Of a stretch of 64,000 nt of DNA, positions 9,040 to 19,618 are shown one piece after another (position 1 is the first letter of the stretch; every line of letters begins with the position of its first letter). The translations under genes and the position numbers were made by a program. The DNA is from Endosaccharibacter trunci (lineage in GTDB: Bacteria; Pseudomonadota; Alphaproteobacteria; Acetobacterales; Acetobacteraceae). The notes under the pieces are model-generated. The model saw nothing but the letters and a program-made list of their open reading frames with translations, made no database searches and was not told the DNA's origin. The stretch spans positions 116,138 through 180,137 of the forward strand of contig JAMSKV010000008.1 in the NCBI GenBank assembly GCA_024515975.1, in the 5' to 3' direction.

Positions 9040-10407
9040 TCAGGCCCGTACCCGATTGAGCACGAACGCCCCCGCTGCCAGCAGCAGCAGCGACGCCCCC
9101 AGTTCCGGCAACAACACGCCCAGTACCAGCATCGCCAGCACGGTGCCGATCCCGACGCGCGGCTCCGGCACGCGCTCCGGCACCCCCAGCGTGCCGGGCG
9201 GGCGGCGTCGCAGCCACAACACGGTCGCGGCCAGACTCATCACCAGCAGCAAGGCCGCCACCAGCAGGTTGAGAAGCTGGTTGGCCCAGCCGAACAGATG
9301 GCCTTCATGCGCGGCGACGCCGTAGCCGACAGCGCGATCCACAAACGGCTTGGCGCCGAACCGCTTGATCGAAGACACCGCGCCGTCCGGCCGCACCAGC
9401 GCCTCGATCCGCCGCGGCCGGTCCTGCGTGTCGGAGCGCACATGCCAAAGCTGTGCGCCCGGCGCGGGCGGCACGATCATCACCGGCAAGGGGAAATCGA
9501 GACGATGCGCCGTCGCCACCACCGCATCGAGTCCGGCCAGGGCCTCGGCGGCGGCCGGGGGCGGCGCGTCCATCTCCATGCCGGGCATGGCGGCCGCCAT
9601 CCTGGGCGGTTCGATGACGGGATGTCCCGCGATCGCCGTGCGCGCGGGCTGGGCGCCGATTTCCCAGTCCTGCAGACTCTGCGCTTGCGACAAACGATGT
9701 TGCAACTGCGCCAGGGCCTGTCCCCAGACAAAGGACCACGGCAGTCCGGAGACGAGAAACAAGGCCAGCAGGGCCGACACCCAGAACCCGGTCACGGCGT
9801 GCAGATCGCGCCAGCGCGCGACGGTTTTCAGCCTGGGCACCACCACGCCGCCGCCGCGCAGCGGTCTCGGCCACCAAAGAAAGAGCCCGGTCAGGATCAG
9901 GACGATGGTCCAGGACGCGACCATTTCCATCACCATGGAGCCCGCATTGCCGAGCAGAAGCTGGCCGTGCAGCTTCAGCACGATCCGCTCGAAACGCTGT
10001 TCTTCCGGCACGGTCTTCACAATCTTCAAGGAGGCCGGGTCGACATAGACGCGGATCGCCTCGCCCCCGCGATCGACGAGCACCCGCGCGGCATGGCCAG
10101 GGCCCTGCGGCAGCTCCAACGCCAGCAGACGCCCGTTCGGAATGGAGGCGAGCGCCGCGCGTACCTCCTGCGCCGGCGTGGCGATGGAGGACGCGACTGC
10201 CAGATGGTCGTAGGGCCGGTCGATTAAGCGATCGATCTGCGGCTTGAACAGGTAGACCGCGCCGGTCAGGCACAGAAAGGCGACGAAGGGCAGACAGAAC
10301 AGGCCGGACAGGACATGCCAGCGCCAGACCGTGCGACGATCGGGCCAGAGATTGGCCCAGAGATCGGCCCGGCGAGACGACGAAGCGGAGGACGGGGTGC
10401 CGCGCAT
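9040..10407 (-). CDS. PepSY-associated TM protein (inner membrane, metal or siderophore reduction/uptake partner)
   Basis: A 455-residue inner membrane protein of the PepSY-TM family: TM1 near residues 28-50 (LSGLFCLPFVAFLCLTGAVY), a PepSY domain, TM2 near 155-180 followed by WWPRP, TM3 near 200-225, a second periplasmic PepSY region, then TM segments at the C-terminus with AHEGHLFG just before. Members usually sit next to TonB receptors and help release or reduce metal. The periplasmic loop has a Met-rich patch (MPGMEMDAPP), compatible with copper. Starts 3 bp after the receptor stop, so it is cotranscribed. Confidence 0.85.
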   Translation of the reverse strand: MRGTPSSASSSRRADLWANLWPDRRTVWRWHVLSGLFCLPFVAFLCLTGAVYLFKPQIDRLIDRPYDHLAVASSIATPAQEVRAALASIPNGRLLALELPQGPGHAARVLVDRGGEAIRVYVDPASLKIVKTVPEEQRFERIVLKLHGQLLLGNAGSMVMEMVASWTIVLILTGLFLWWPRPLRGGGVVVPRLKTVARWRDLHAVTGFWVSALLALFLVSGLPWSFVWGQALAQLQHRLSQAQSLQDWEIGAQPARTAIAGHPVIEPPRMAAAMPGMEMDAPPPAAAEALAGLDAVVATAHRLDFPLPVMIVPPAPGAQLWHVRSDTQDRPRRIEALVRPDGAVSSIKRFGAKPFVDRAVGYGVAAHEGHLFGWANQLLNLLVAALLLVMSLAATVLWLRRRPPGTLGVPERVPEPRVGIGTVLAMLVLGVLLPELGASLLLLAAGAFVLNRVRA

Positions 10408-10410
10408 CGC

Positions 10411-12696
10411 TCAGAACCCGACCCGAACGCCGCCCAGGAAGGCGCGCGGCGAGCCCGCGAAGATCGATCCGGTCTTGTTGGCAAGCGCCGCCGCGCCGGC
10501 CTGTTCTCCACCGGAAAGCAGGCTGTCGGAGATCACCGTCGCTCCCGCAGCATAGGTCCGGTTGGCGAGGTTCTGGATCTCGAACCAGCTCTGCAGACGG
10601 TGCACCCAGCCGAAGCGCGCCGGCGGATGGTAGTGCAGCTCCAGATTCACCAGCGCGTAGCCCGGTGCGGAGACGCGGTTGGCATTGTCTAGAAAGAACG
10701 AGGATTGCCAGCTCAGCTCGACGAAGCCGCCGAACCCTTCCAGCGGGCCGTCCGGCTGGTCGTAGAGCAGGCGCGCATCGAGCGCATGCGGTGTCACGCC
10801 GGGGATGCGCTTGCCGTCGCGCGAGAAAGAGCGCGCGATGGTGCTGTTGGACAAGGTCTCGATGTAGTCGGTGTAGATCTGATTGTCGTAGGTATAGGAC
10901 AGGATCGCGCTGGCGCCGGGCAGGATCGCCGGCACGGGCTTCCAGCGCGCAGCAAGCTCGACGCCGCGATGCTGCGAGGCCGGCGCGTTGAAGGTGTAGT
11001 TTCCGGCCGGCGCGTCGATGCCGGGCGACTGACTGACCAGCTCGTTGCGGTAGAACTCGTAGAAGCCCGTCGCCTGCACCGTGATCGCCGGCGAAGGATG
11101 CCAGTCCAGGCCCAAATCGATACCGACGCTGGTCTGACTCTTGAGCTGCGTGTTGTTGCCGTAGGTTCCCTGCGGCGTCACGAAGAAATTCGAGTAGGAG
11201 GGCGTGGCGTAGGCCGTCCCGACGCGCGTGTGCAGCGTCCAGTCGCGACTTGGCGCATAGACCAGGGCCGCTTCCGGAGCCAGGTTGAAGAAGAACCGGT
11301 TCGCTGTCACGCCACGCAGCGCCACCGACGACCCTGTGTATCCATAGACCGTTTCGAAGGCGCCGACCTCCGAATAGGTGCCGCCAAGGCCGACCACCGC
11401 ATGCCATCGCGGGGCGAAGCGCCAATCCTCCTGCCATCGCAGACCGGCGTTGGATTGATGCCCGTAGGTCGTCGCGTTCAGTGCCCCGCGCGTCGCCCCG
11501 CCCTGCGGCGTCAGATTGTAAACCTGATAGCCGAGATCGAGATAATCGTAGCTCGCCGCGACATAGGAAACGAGCGGCCTTCTGCCGAGATCGACGCGGT
11601 TGGTCAGATCGGTCTGCACGTTGTACGAGTTGAATGGCCCGACGAAGGCGGTGGTCGCGGTCGGCTGGTCCACATGCCGCTGGTCATAGGTGAACTGGGT
11701 GCGCCAGGTGGTGCGATCGTCCAGGTCGTGCTCCCAGCGCGAACCGACGATGGTGCGACGGTCGAACCGTCCGAGCCCGGCCTGAAGCGGGCTTACGGCC
11801 ACCGTCGGCCCAGAGCGCCCGTTGCGGAACAGGGTGATGGATGCGCAGCCCGGGGCCGCCTGCGCGGCGTCGGCGCAACCGCGCTGGTAGGGGTTGGCGC
11901 GGAACTGCGACAGGGACAGGCGCAGCGGCAGCAGCGTGTCGGTGACGTTGTTGATGAACTTGAACACCAGCCGGTCCCGCGCGCCGAGCGTGACGCGCAG
12001 CCTGACATTCTCGGTGGAGGTATTGAACGACGCATTCGGCACGAAGCCGTCGCCGCGCACGTCGCTCGCGAACACGGACAGGTCGTAGGCGCGGCCCGCA
12101 GCGCCCAGGGACATGTACTGGTTGAACTGGCCGAACGAGCCGAAATCGGAACCCAGTTCGAGCCCATCGATCTCCGCGCCGTCGCGGGTGCGGAAATTGA
12201 TCGCGCCGTTGATGGCGTAGTTGCCGTAGAGCGTCGAGGCCGGCCCCTGGAACACATCAACGCCCTGATAGGCGTGCGGGTCGATCAGGTCGGCGCGGGC
12301 GATGCCGTCCGGCTGGGTGACGGGAAACCCGTCCTCCGTCACCTGGATGTTCTTCAACCCGTTGGATTGCCGCGCTCCCGAGCCGCGCACCGACACCACG
12401 GTGTCGCGCGGGCCGTTTCCGGCCTGAACGGTGACGCCCGGGACCGTGGCGAGCATGGCGGCGACGCTTTGCGCCGGCGTATCGGCAAAGGTGTCGCGGT
12501 CGGCGCTATAGGTGGTTTGCCCGGCGGGCCGGCGTGTCGGCGACGCGCGCGCCGTGCCGGTGACCGTGACCTGCTCGGAAGGCGCCGGATTGTCCGCTGC
12601 ACTCGCCGGCGTGCCGAAGCCGGTCTGCGCCTGGGCGTCGGAAAAAGCAAAGAGAACAGCGAGCGTCGAGACGCCCGCCCATGAAAGCGATCGCAT
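10411..12696 (-). CDS. TonB-dependent receptor, metal (copper or iron chelate) uptake
   Basis: A 761-residue outer membrane receptor. It has a signal peptide (LAVLFAFSDAQAQ), a TonB-box-like EQVTVTG near residue 42, the plug domain with SVRGSG and DVFQGPASTLYGN, then a 22-strand barrel ending in the typical terminal aromatic GGVRVGF. The receptor resembles FecA-type plugs more than the OprC copper type, so the ligand is open. It is preceded by a DUF2946 gene and followed after 3 bp by the PepSY protein, an arrangement I associate with metal uptake. Confidence 0.88.
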   Translation of the reverse strand: MRSLSWAGVSTLAVLFAFSDAQAQTGFGTPASAADNPAPSEQVTVTGTARASPTRRPAGQTTYSADRDTFADTPAQSVAAMLATVPGVTVQAGNGPRDTVVSVRGSGARQSNGLKNIQVTEDGFPVTQPDGIARADLIDPHAYQGVDVFQGPASTLYGNYAINGAINFRTRDGAEIDGLELGSDFGSFGQFNQYMSLGAAGRAYDLSVFASDVRGDGFVPNASFNTSTENVRLRVTLGARDRLVFKFINNVTDTLLPLRLSLSQFRANPYQRGCADAAQAAPGCASITLFRNGRSGPTVAVSPLQAGLGRFDRRTIVGSRWEHDLDDRTTWRTQFTYDQRHVDQPTATTAFVGPFNSYNVQTDLTNRVDLGRRPLVSYVAASYDYLDLGYQVYNLTPQGGATRGALNATTYGHQSNAGLRWQEDWRFAPRWHAVVGLGGTYSEVGAFETVYGYTGSSVALRGVTANRFFFNLAPEAALVYAPSRDWTLHTRVGTAYATPSYSNFFVTPQGTYGNNTQLKSQTSVGIDLGLDWHPSPAITVQATGFYEFYRNELVSQSPGIDAPAGNYTFNAPASQHRGVELAARWKPVPAILPGASAILSYTYDNQIYTDYIETLSNSTIARSFSRDGKRIPGVTPHALDARLLYDQPDGPLEGFGGFVELSWQSSFFLDNANRVSAPGYALVNLELHYHPPARFGWVHRLQSWFEIQNLANRTYAAGATVISDSLLSGGEQAGAAALANKTGSIFAGSPRAFLGGVRVGF

Positions 12697-12774
12697 GAAA
12701 ACCGTCCCGGGCCCGGCAACGGACCCTTTCTCCAGGCATCGACGATCCCGCGCAGAAACGGCGCGGGACGCGGT

Positions 12775-13257
12775 TCAGGACATGAAGACGGGAGGCGGCG
12801 GTCCGCGCGCACGCGGCCGTTCCATGGGCGGCCCGCGCGGCTGCATGTCGCGCCCGGGCAGGAAACGCACCGAATGGACCACACGCCGGGCAATGATCGC
12901 CGGCAGGGCCACCGGCACCGGCAGATGCGCCGCGATCGAACAGATCGGGCAAGGCGCGTCACGGGCAGGCTTCCGCTTGTCCGCCGGACCGTGCGCATCG
13001 TCCGCCGGCGCGGCTGCCCGCATCATGTCCGGGCAATCCGGCATCGAGTCGGGCGCCGCCATCTCCATGGCGGCGTGCATCGCCTCCGGCACGATCGCGG
13101 CCATCTGCATCAGGGCGGACTGAACACCGGCCCAGCTCAGCACCACCACCGCCAGCACTGCGGCCACGACGCCGAGGCCCGCGCGACGCGGATGGCTGTG
13201 GCGGCGTCCGGATGGCGAAAGGCGTCCGGGCCGGCCTGGTGCGATCGAACCGGACAT
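12775..13257 (-). CDS. DUF2946 family protein, Met/Cys-rich, likely copper-linked
   Basis: A 160-residue protein with one N-terminal membrane segment (about residues 27-45) followed by a Met-rich stretch (QMAAIVPEAMHAAMEMA) and three Cys residues: C75 in DCPDMM and the pair in CPICSIAAHLP (103 and 106). That layout is the DUF2946 pattern, whose members are found beside TonB receptors and copper genes. It is probably a periplasm-facing metal-binding membrane protein, first in an operon with the receptor and PepSY protein. The Pro/Arg-rich tail is unusual. Confidence 0.75.
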   Translation of the reverse strand: MSGSIAPGRPGRLSPSGRRHSHPRRAGLGVVAAVLAVVVLSWAGVQSALMQMAAIVPEAMHAAMEMAAPDSMPDCPDMMRAAAPADDAHGPADKRKPARDAPCPICSIAAHLPVPVALPAIIARRVVHSVRFLPGRDMQPRGPPMERPRARGPPPPVFMS

Positions 13258-13328
13258 GCGCCGATAGACTAAGGCATCATCGCCGAAACACCGAAATCGC
13301 GCTCCGGGGACGGATCAAGGGGGACGGA

Positions 13329-13691
13329 TCAGGCGGCGATCCGGCCGGGCGGGGCAAAGCGCTCGATGTTGTCGTCGCCCCATTGCTTCAACGCCAGCAG
13401 GATCGGACTGAGGCTGCGGCCCAGCTCGGAGATGCTGTACTCCACCTTCGGCGGCACCTCGGCATAGACCTTCCGGCAGATCAGCCCGTCCATCTCCAGT
13501 TCACGAAGCTGGTTGGTCAGCGTGCGTGGCGTGGCGGCGGGGATATGCCGCCGGATCTCGTTGAAGCGACGGGTGCCCTCAAGCAGATGGAACAGGATCA
13601 CGCCTTTCCATTTGCCATCGATCAGGCTGAGCGCGGCTTCCACCGCGCAGCCGGACGCGCAGGCGAAGCTCGAATGCCGGGGCTTGGTCAT
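13329..13691 (-). CDS. HxlR family transcriptional regulator
   Basis: A 120-residue winged-helix regulator. The conserved core has an N-terminal Cys pair (CASGCAVEAAL) followed by LIDGKWKGVILFHL, FNEIRRHIP and LTNQLRELEMDGLI, all standard for HxlR proteins, which often sense electrophiles or redox state through N-terminal Cys. The ATG at 13691 has AAAGGA about 8 nt upstream and is preferred to a GTG at 13712. It is divergent from the quinone reductase gene, which it probably controls. Confidence 0.92.
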   Translation of the reverse strand: MTKPRHSSFACASGCAVEAALSLIDGKWKGVILFHLLEGTRRFNEIRRHIPAATPRTLTNQLRELEMDGLICRKVYAEVPPKVEYSISELGRSLSPILLALKQWGDDNIERFAPPGRIAA

Positions 13692-13789
13692 GCTCGGTAT
13701 CCTTTTCGACACTATCGGCGATTTTTGTGCGTATCGAACCGTTTGCCATCAAGCCCTAGATGTGGTCGCGAGACAACAGGAGCACCGCC

Positions 13790-14806
13790 ATGCGCGCCGT
13801 CGTTTTCACCCAACCCGGTCCGATCGACCGTCCGAACGCCCTACTCGATGTCGAACGCCCCGATCCCGTCGCCGTCGGCCGCGACCTGCTGGTCGAGGTC
13901 AAGGCGGTGTCTGTCAATCCGGTCGATACCAAGGTGCGCAAGAGCGCCGTCCCGTCCTCGGATGACGGACGGATCCTGGGCTGGGATGCGGCCGGAATCG
14001 TTCGGGCCGTGGGGCCTGACGTGACCGGATTCCGCCCAGGCGACGCGGTGTTCTACGCCGGCAGCCTTCAGCGCGACGGCACCAATGCCGAGCTGCATCT
14101 GGTGGACGAGCGGATCGTCGCGAAGAAGCCCCACAGTCTTGGCTGGGCCGAAGCCGCCGCCCTGCCGCTGACCGCAGTCACCGCCTGGGAAACGCTGTTC
14201 GACCGGCTCTCGGTCCGCACGGAAGTGCCGGGCGCGGCCAGGGCGCTGCTGGTGATCGGCGGTGCCGGCGGGGTGGGTTCGATGGCGATCCAGCTGGCCC
14301 GGCAACTGACCGATCTGGTGGTGATCGGGACCGCCTCGCGGCCGGAGACGCAGGATTGGGTGCGCGAGATGGGCGCGCATCATGTCGTGGACCACACCAA
14401 GCCGCTCGCGGCGCAGATCGCGGCCCTGGGTCTGGGTGCGCCGGGCCTGGTCTTTTCGACCACCCACACCGACCGTCATGTCGGCGAAATCGTGGAGCTG
14501 ATCGCGCCGCAGGGCCGCTTCGCCCTGATCGACGATCCAGAGACGCTCGACGTGGTGCCGTTCAAGCGCAAATCGGTGTCGATCCATTGGGAGCTGATGT
14601 TCACCCGCTCCTTGTTCGACACCGCAGATATCGCCGCGCAAGGAGCGCTTCTGGCCGAGGTGGCGCGCCTGGTGGATGCGGGCGGCCTGCGCACGACGGT
14701 CACCGAGCGGATCGCGCCGATCAACGCCGCCAATCTGACGCGCGCCCATCGTCTGATCGAAACAGCGTCCACCCGCGGGAAGGTGGTGCTGGAAGGCTGG
14801 AGCTGA
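13790..14806 (+). CDS. zinc-type alcohol dehydrogenase family / quinone oxidoreductase
   Basis: A 338-residue medium-chain dehydrogenase of the zinc-binding alcohol dehydrogenase/quinone reductase type: an N-terminal GroES-like domain (VDTKVRKS, GWDAAGIV) and a Rossmann domain with VIGGAGGVGSMAIQLAR around residue 160. The zinc-ligand Cys residues of true alcohol dehydrogenases are absent, so it likely reduces quinones or enones with NADPH. The ATG at 13790 follows the ribosome site ACAGGAG. Divergent from the HxlR regulator, a frequent pairing for electrophile response. Confidence 0.9.
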   Translation: MRAVVFTQPGPIDRPNALLDVERPDPVAVGRDLLVEVKAVSVNPVDTKVRKSAVPSSDDGRILGWDAAGIVRAVGPDVTGFRPGDAVFYAGSLQRDGTNAELHLVDERIVAKKPHSLGWAEAAALPLTAVTAWETLFDRLSVRTEVPGAARALLVIGGAGGVGSMAIQLARQLTDLVVIGTASRPETQDWVREMGAHHVVDHTKPLAAQIAALGLGAPGLVFSTTHTDRHVGEIVELIAPQGRFALIDDPETLDVVPFKRKSVSIHWELMFTRSLFDTADIAAQGALLAEVARLVDAGGLRTTVTERIAPINAANLTRAHRLIETASTRGKVVLEGWS

Positions 14807-14911
14807 AAGGCAGGCGGCGCCCGAGGCACGGACCATGCGGGCGCGTGCCGGTTTCGAGTGGGGGCGCCCGGTAGGGGTCGCTCCCTTCCGACGCGCGAGG
14901 CCCTGAGCGAC

Positions 14912-15274
14912 ATGAACGAGATCGAACACCCGGTGCAGATGCAGCTCGACGCCTACAACCGTCGCGATATCGACGACTTCATGCGCTGGTGGGCGCCGGA
15001 TTGCCGCTATTTCGCCTTTCCGGACACGCTGCTGGCTGATGGCGCGGCGGCGATCCGGGCCCGGCACGTGGAACGCTTCGCCGAACCGGCTCTGCACGGA
15101 AGGCTGCTGCATCGCTCCGTGGTCGGCACGCTGGTCGTGGACCACGAGACGGTGCGCCGCACCTTTCCCGAGGGGCCGGGCGAACTCGACGTGCTGTGCT
15201 TCTACGAGATCGAGAACGGCCTGATCGCCCGGGCCTGGTTCCGGACTGGCGAGCGCCGGCTGGACGGACCCTGA
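14912..15274 (+). CDS. nuclear transport factor 2 family protein (SnoaL-like)
   Basis: A 120-residue protein of the NTF2/SnoaL fold: an N-terminal helix pair (MQLDAYNRRDIDDFMRWWAPD) followed by FPDTLLADGAAAIRARH and beta strands ending with FYEIENGLIARAWFRTG. Proteins of this kind are small cone-shaped isomerases, hydrolases or binding domains; the substrate cannot be inferred. The ATG at 14912 gives the usual family start. It is about 105 bp after the reductase gene on the same strand and may be cotranscribed. Confidence 0.8.
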   Translation: MNEIEHPVQMQLDAYNRRDIDDFMRWWAPDCRYFAFPDTLLADGAAAIRARHVERFAEPALHGRLLHRSVVGTLVVDHETVRRTFPEGPGELDVLCFYEIENGLIARAWFRTGERRLDGP

Positions 15275-15359
15275 CAGTCGGCAGTACTTGCCCCAGGACT
15301 TGCCACGAAAGCCGGAATGAAACATTCCGGACCGGTTCCCAGCCGAGGTTCTGATCCGG

Positions 15360-17336
15360 ATGCCGATCCCTGCCCGCCCGATCGGGCCGTCCACACGCGA
15401 ACTGACCGTGCGCGGCCTGATCCTGGGCGCGCTGCTGACGGTGATCTTCACCGCATCAAACATCTATCTGGGGCTGAAGGTCGGCCTGACCTTCGCCTCG
15501 TCGATCCCGGCGGCGGTGATCTCCATGGCGGTGCTGCGCCGGTTCCGGGGCGGGCTGCTCGAGAACAACATGGTGCAGACGCAGGCCTCGGCCGCGGGCA
15601 CCCTGTCCTCCATCATCTTCGTGCTGCCCGGCCTGCTGATGATCGGCTACTGGGCGCGTTTCCCGTTCTGGCCGGTGGTGACGATCTGCGCGGCCGGCGG
15701 CATGCTGGGCGTGCTGTTCACCATTCCGCTGCGCCGCGCGCTGGTGACCGGCTCCACCCTGCCCTACCCGGAGGGCACCGCCGCCGCCGAGGTGCTGCGG
15801 GCCGGCTCGGCGGATGCCGCCGCCGACGGCAACGCGACGGCCGGGCTGCGCGCGCTGGTCACGGGCGGGCTGGTCTCGGCCGGGTTCTCCTTCTGCATCG
15901 GCGGGCTGCGTGTGCTGGGCGACAGTGCCGCCGTCACCTTTTCCGCCGGCTCCGCGATCTTCCGCCTGTCCACCGGCTTCTCCCTGGCGCTGGTCGGTGC
16001 GGGCTATCTGGTCGGAATCGGCGGCGGCCTCGCCATGCTGCTGGGGGCCGCGATCAGCTGGCTGGTGGCGGTGCCGATCCTGACCGCACACACCCCCCAT
16101 CCGGCCGGGGTCGATCCGGCATCCTTCGCCATGGGCATCTGGTCGCACAAGGTGCGCCTGATCGGCGCGGGGACCATCTTCGTGGCGGCGGTCTGGACCC
16201 TGCTCGGCCTGGCGAAGCCGGTGGCCTCGGGGCTGCGCGAAGCGCTCAGGGCCCGTGCGCCGCACGTTCCGGGCGCGGTGGAAACCGATCGCGACCTGTC
16301 GCCGCGCGTGATCGGCCTTCTGGCCGCCGTGCTGCTCGGCTGCCTTCTGGCCGCCTTCGCCGGCTTCATGCTGCCGGCCGGCGGCGGCGCGGGCGCAATG
16401 CTCGGCGTGGCGGCCGCCTGCGTGCTGTTCTGTGCCGTGTTCGGCTTTCTGGTCGCGGCCGCCTGCGGCTACATGGCCGGCATCGTCGGTTCCTCATCCT
16501 CGCCGATCTCGGGCATCGCCATTGTCGCCGTTTCCCTGGTGTCGCTGGTGCTGCTGGGGCTGGACGCGGCCGGAATGCTGCCTGCCATATTCGACGCCAA
16601 CGGCCGCCAGCTGGCGATCGGCAGCGTGCTGTTCGTCACCTCGGCGGTTCTGGCGGCGGCCACCATCTCCAACGACAATCTGCAGGATCTAAAGACGGGC
16701 CAGCTCGTGGGCGCAACGCCATGGCGGCAGCAGGTGGCGCTTCTGGTGGGCTGCGTCGTGGGCGCCGCGGTGATCCCGCCGGTGCTGAACCTGCTCTACC
16801 AGGCCTATGGATTTTCCGGCGCCCTGCCGCGCGCGGGCATGGACCCGTCCCAGGCGCTGGCCGCGCCCCAGGCGCTTCTTCTGTCCACCCTGGCCAAGGG
16901 CATTTTCCTGCATCAGCTCGACTGGAGCATGATCCTGAGCGGGGTGGCGCTGGGCGCGCTCCTGGTGATCGCCGATGCGCTGATGCGCCGTGCGGGGCGC
17001 TCCCTGCCGGTCCTGGCCGTGGGCATCGGGCTGTATCTGCCGCCCACCGTGTCGGTCACGCTGGTCATCGGTGCGATCCTGTCCTGGCTGATCCAGCGCA
17101 GCCGTCACGGCGCGTCGGAGGACGCGCATTCCGGGCGCGGCGTGATGCTGGCCTCCGGCTTCATCGTCGGAGAGAGCCTGATGGGCGTGGCGCTGGCCGC
17201 GATCATCGGCGGAACCGGCTCGGAACAGGCGCTGGCGATCGTCGGCCCAGGCTTCGCCGGCACGGCCGTCACGCTCGGTTTCCTGTGCTTCGTCGCGATC
17301 TGCGCCTGGTTTTTCCGCGCGGCCGCGCGACGCTAG
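15360..17336 (+). CDS. OPT family oligopeptide/metal-chelate transporter
   Basis: A 658-residue inner membrane transporter with about 15-16 hydrophobic segments. OPT family marks include STRELTVRGLILGALLT at the N-terminus, the NIYLGLKVGLTFASSIPAA segment, and PYPEGTAAAEVL near residue 140. The central GYMAGIVGSSSSPISGIAI segment and the NDNLQDLKTG loop are strongly conserved in bacterial OPT proteins. Members import small peptides or metal chelates by proton symport. It stands alone; an AT-rich hairpin region follows. Confidence 0.93.
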   Translation: MPIPARPIGPSTRELTVRGLILGALLTVIFTASNIYLGLKVGLTFASSIPAAVISMAVLRRFRGGLLENNMVQTQASAAGTLSSIIFVLPGLLMIGYWARFPFWPVVTICAAGGMLGVLFTIPLRRALVTGSTLPYPEGTAAAEVLRAGSADAAADGNATAGLRALVTGGLVSAGFSFCIGGLRVLGDSAAVTFSAGSAIFRLSTGFSLALVGAGYLVGIGGGLAMLLGAAISWLVAVPILTAHTPHPAGVDPASFAMGIWSHKVRLIGAGTIFVAAVWTLLGLAKPVASGLREALRARAPHVPGAVETDRDLSPRVIGLLAAVLLGCLLAAFAGFMLPAGGGAGAMLGVAAACVLFCAVFGFLVAAACGYMAGIVGSSSSPISGIAIVAVSLVSLVLLGLDAAGMLPAIFDANGRQLAIGSVLFVTSAVLAAATISNDNLQDLKTGQLVGATPWRQQVALLVGCVVGAAVIPPVLNLLYQAYGFSGALPRAGMDPSQALAAPQALLLSTLAKGIFLHQLDWSMILSGVALGALLVIADALMRRAGRSLPVLAVGIGLYLPPTVSVTLVIGAILSWLIQRSRHGASEDAHSGRGVMLASGFIVGESLMGVALAAIIGGTGSEQALAIVGPGFAGTAVTLGFLCFVAICAWFFRAAARR

Positions 17337-17347
17337 AGGGCGGAGCT

Positions 17348-17369
17348 GTTCTTTCTTGAAAGAAAGAAC
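17348..17369. terminator. perfect hairpin after the OPT gene
   Basis: Arms GTTCTTTCT and AGAAAGAAC around a TGAA loop, 12 bp after the OPT stop codon. It is AT-rich in a GC-rich region and could end transcription, though no clean T-run follows. Confidence 0.55.
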
Positions 17370-17414
17370 CAAAGAACTTCTGGTTGTTTGGCTCGGTACT
17401 TTCCAAATACTCGG

Positions 17415-17470
17415 AAACCAAACGGAAAAAAGTCTTTTTGCTTTTTTTTCTTCATAAAAAGAAGACTTAG
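17415..17470. repeat. AT-rich intergenic repeat, copy 2
   Basis: Contains CCAAACGG, then AGTCTTTTTGC, and a stem CTTTTTTTT (17441-17449) with AAAAAGAAG (17456-17464), closed with one T-G wobble. Same layout as the copies at 6568 and 24464. Likely terminator-like; lies between the OPT and monooxygenase genes. Confidence 0.65.
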
Positions 17471-17571
17471 CCTATCTTCCCGCTACGCCTGGGGAGGTTT
17501 GAAATCCCGCCGCGACACCCCATCTCCCGGCAGCCCGGACCGCTCCGGCGATCGCAACGGAAGCCGCCGCC

Positions 17572-18588
<1,017 letters not shown>

Positions 18589-18619
18589 CCGCTGCGAGCG
18601 CTCGGTTTCGGTGCTGTTC

Positions 18620-19516
18620 TCAGCGCGCCAACGCCGCTTCCAGACGCGGCGCGCAGAAATCGATGAAGGCGCGCACCTTCAACGGCACAAGCCCTTCGCC
18701 CTTGTGGAGGATGTGCACGGGCATGCCGGGCGGAACGAAATCCGGCAGAACCTCCTTCAAATCTCCGGCCCTGAGCGCCCGCATGATATGGTAGCAAAAC
18801 ACCCGGATCAGCCCGACGCCTGCCAGTCCGGCTTCGATCACCGAGTCGATCGTATCGAACATCACACGGGATGGGATCGGCGTCGCCGCCATCTCCTTGG
18901 TGTTTGGAAACAGCCAGTGTCCGGGTGGATCGAAGCCATGGAACGCCACGCAGTCATGCTCGTCCAAATCGGCCGGAGTACGAGGCGTACCACGGCGGCC
19001 AAGGTAGTCTGGGCTGGCGGCGACCAGACGATGGATCGTGCCGACGCGGCGTGCTCGGTGCCGGCTGTCAGCCAGCTCGCCGATCCGGATCGCCACGTCG
19101 ACATGCTCGTCCTGCATGTCCAGCACGCGATCATTGAAGCGGCAGGTCAGTTGGATGTCGGCATATTGCGCCATGAAATCAGCGACGATCGGAACCAGAT
19201 GTATGCGCCCGAGCATAGCCGGCGCCGTGATCGTCAGCGTGCCGCGCGGACTGCGATATTCGCCGGACGCGGTGCGTTCCGCTTCCTCGATCTGTTCGAT
19301 CACCTGTCGGCAGGCCAGCACATAGGGCACCCCGGCATCGGTGAGGGACAGTTTGCGCGTGGTTCTCTGCAGAAGCTGCGTGCGCAGGTGCGATTCCAGC
19401 TCCGCGACGCGCCGGCTGACCGTAGTGACAGGAACGCGCAGCCGGCGCGAGGCGGCGGAAAAACTTCCTGTCTCCACAACCGCCAGCAGGGTCATCATGG
19501 CGTCCAGACGATCCAT
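18620..19516 (-). CDS. LysR family transcriptional regulator
   Basis: A 298-residue LysR regulator with the N-terminal winged helix (GSFSAASRRLRVPVTTVSRR, residues about 17-36) and a C-terminal inducer-binding domain containing DVAIRIGELADS. The subgroup with PVTTVSRRVAELE resembles regulators of oxidoreductase genes. The ATG at 19516 is the conserved family start (MDRLDAMMTLLAVVE). It is divergent from the SDR-EmrA-EmrB operon with about 100 bp between starts, which is its probable target. Confidence 0.93.
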   Translation of the reverse strand: MDRLDAMMTLLAVVETGSFSAASRRLRVPVTTVSRRVAELESHLRTQLLQRTTRKLSLTDAGVPYVLACRQVIEQIEEAERTASGEYRSPRGTLTITAPAMLGRIHLVPIVADFMAQYADIQLTCRFNDRVLDMQDEHVDVAIRIGELADSRHRARRVGTIHRLVAASPDYLGRRGTPRTPADLDEHDCVAFHGFDPPGHWLFPNTKEMAATPIPSRVMFDTIDSVIEAGLAGVGLIRVFCYHIMRALRAGDLKEVLPDFVPPGMPVHILHKGEGLVPLKVRAFIDFCAPRLEAALAR

Positions 19517-19618
19517 TACCTCACCACTCCACGGGAAGATGATCGCCATTCTTAGCTGATTATCGACGCAGGCGCCCAGAGCCATCCTCCGCTTGTCGAA
19601 TACGAACGGAGGCTGGCC

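Noticed and set aside
10411..12696. Naming the receptor OprC
   Set aside because: The plug resembles FecA-type receptors and lacks OprC-like wording; only the neighbours suggest copper.
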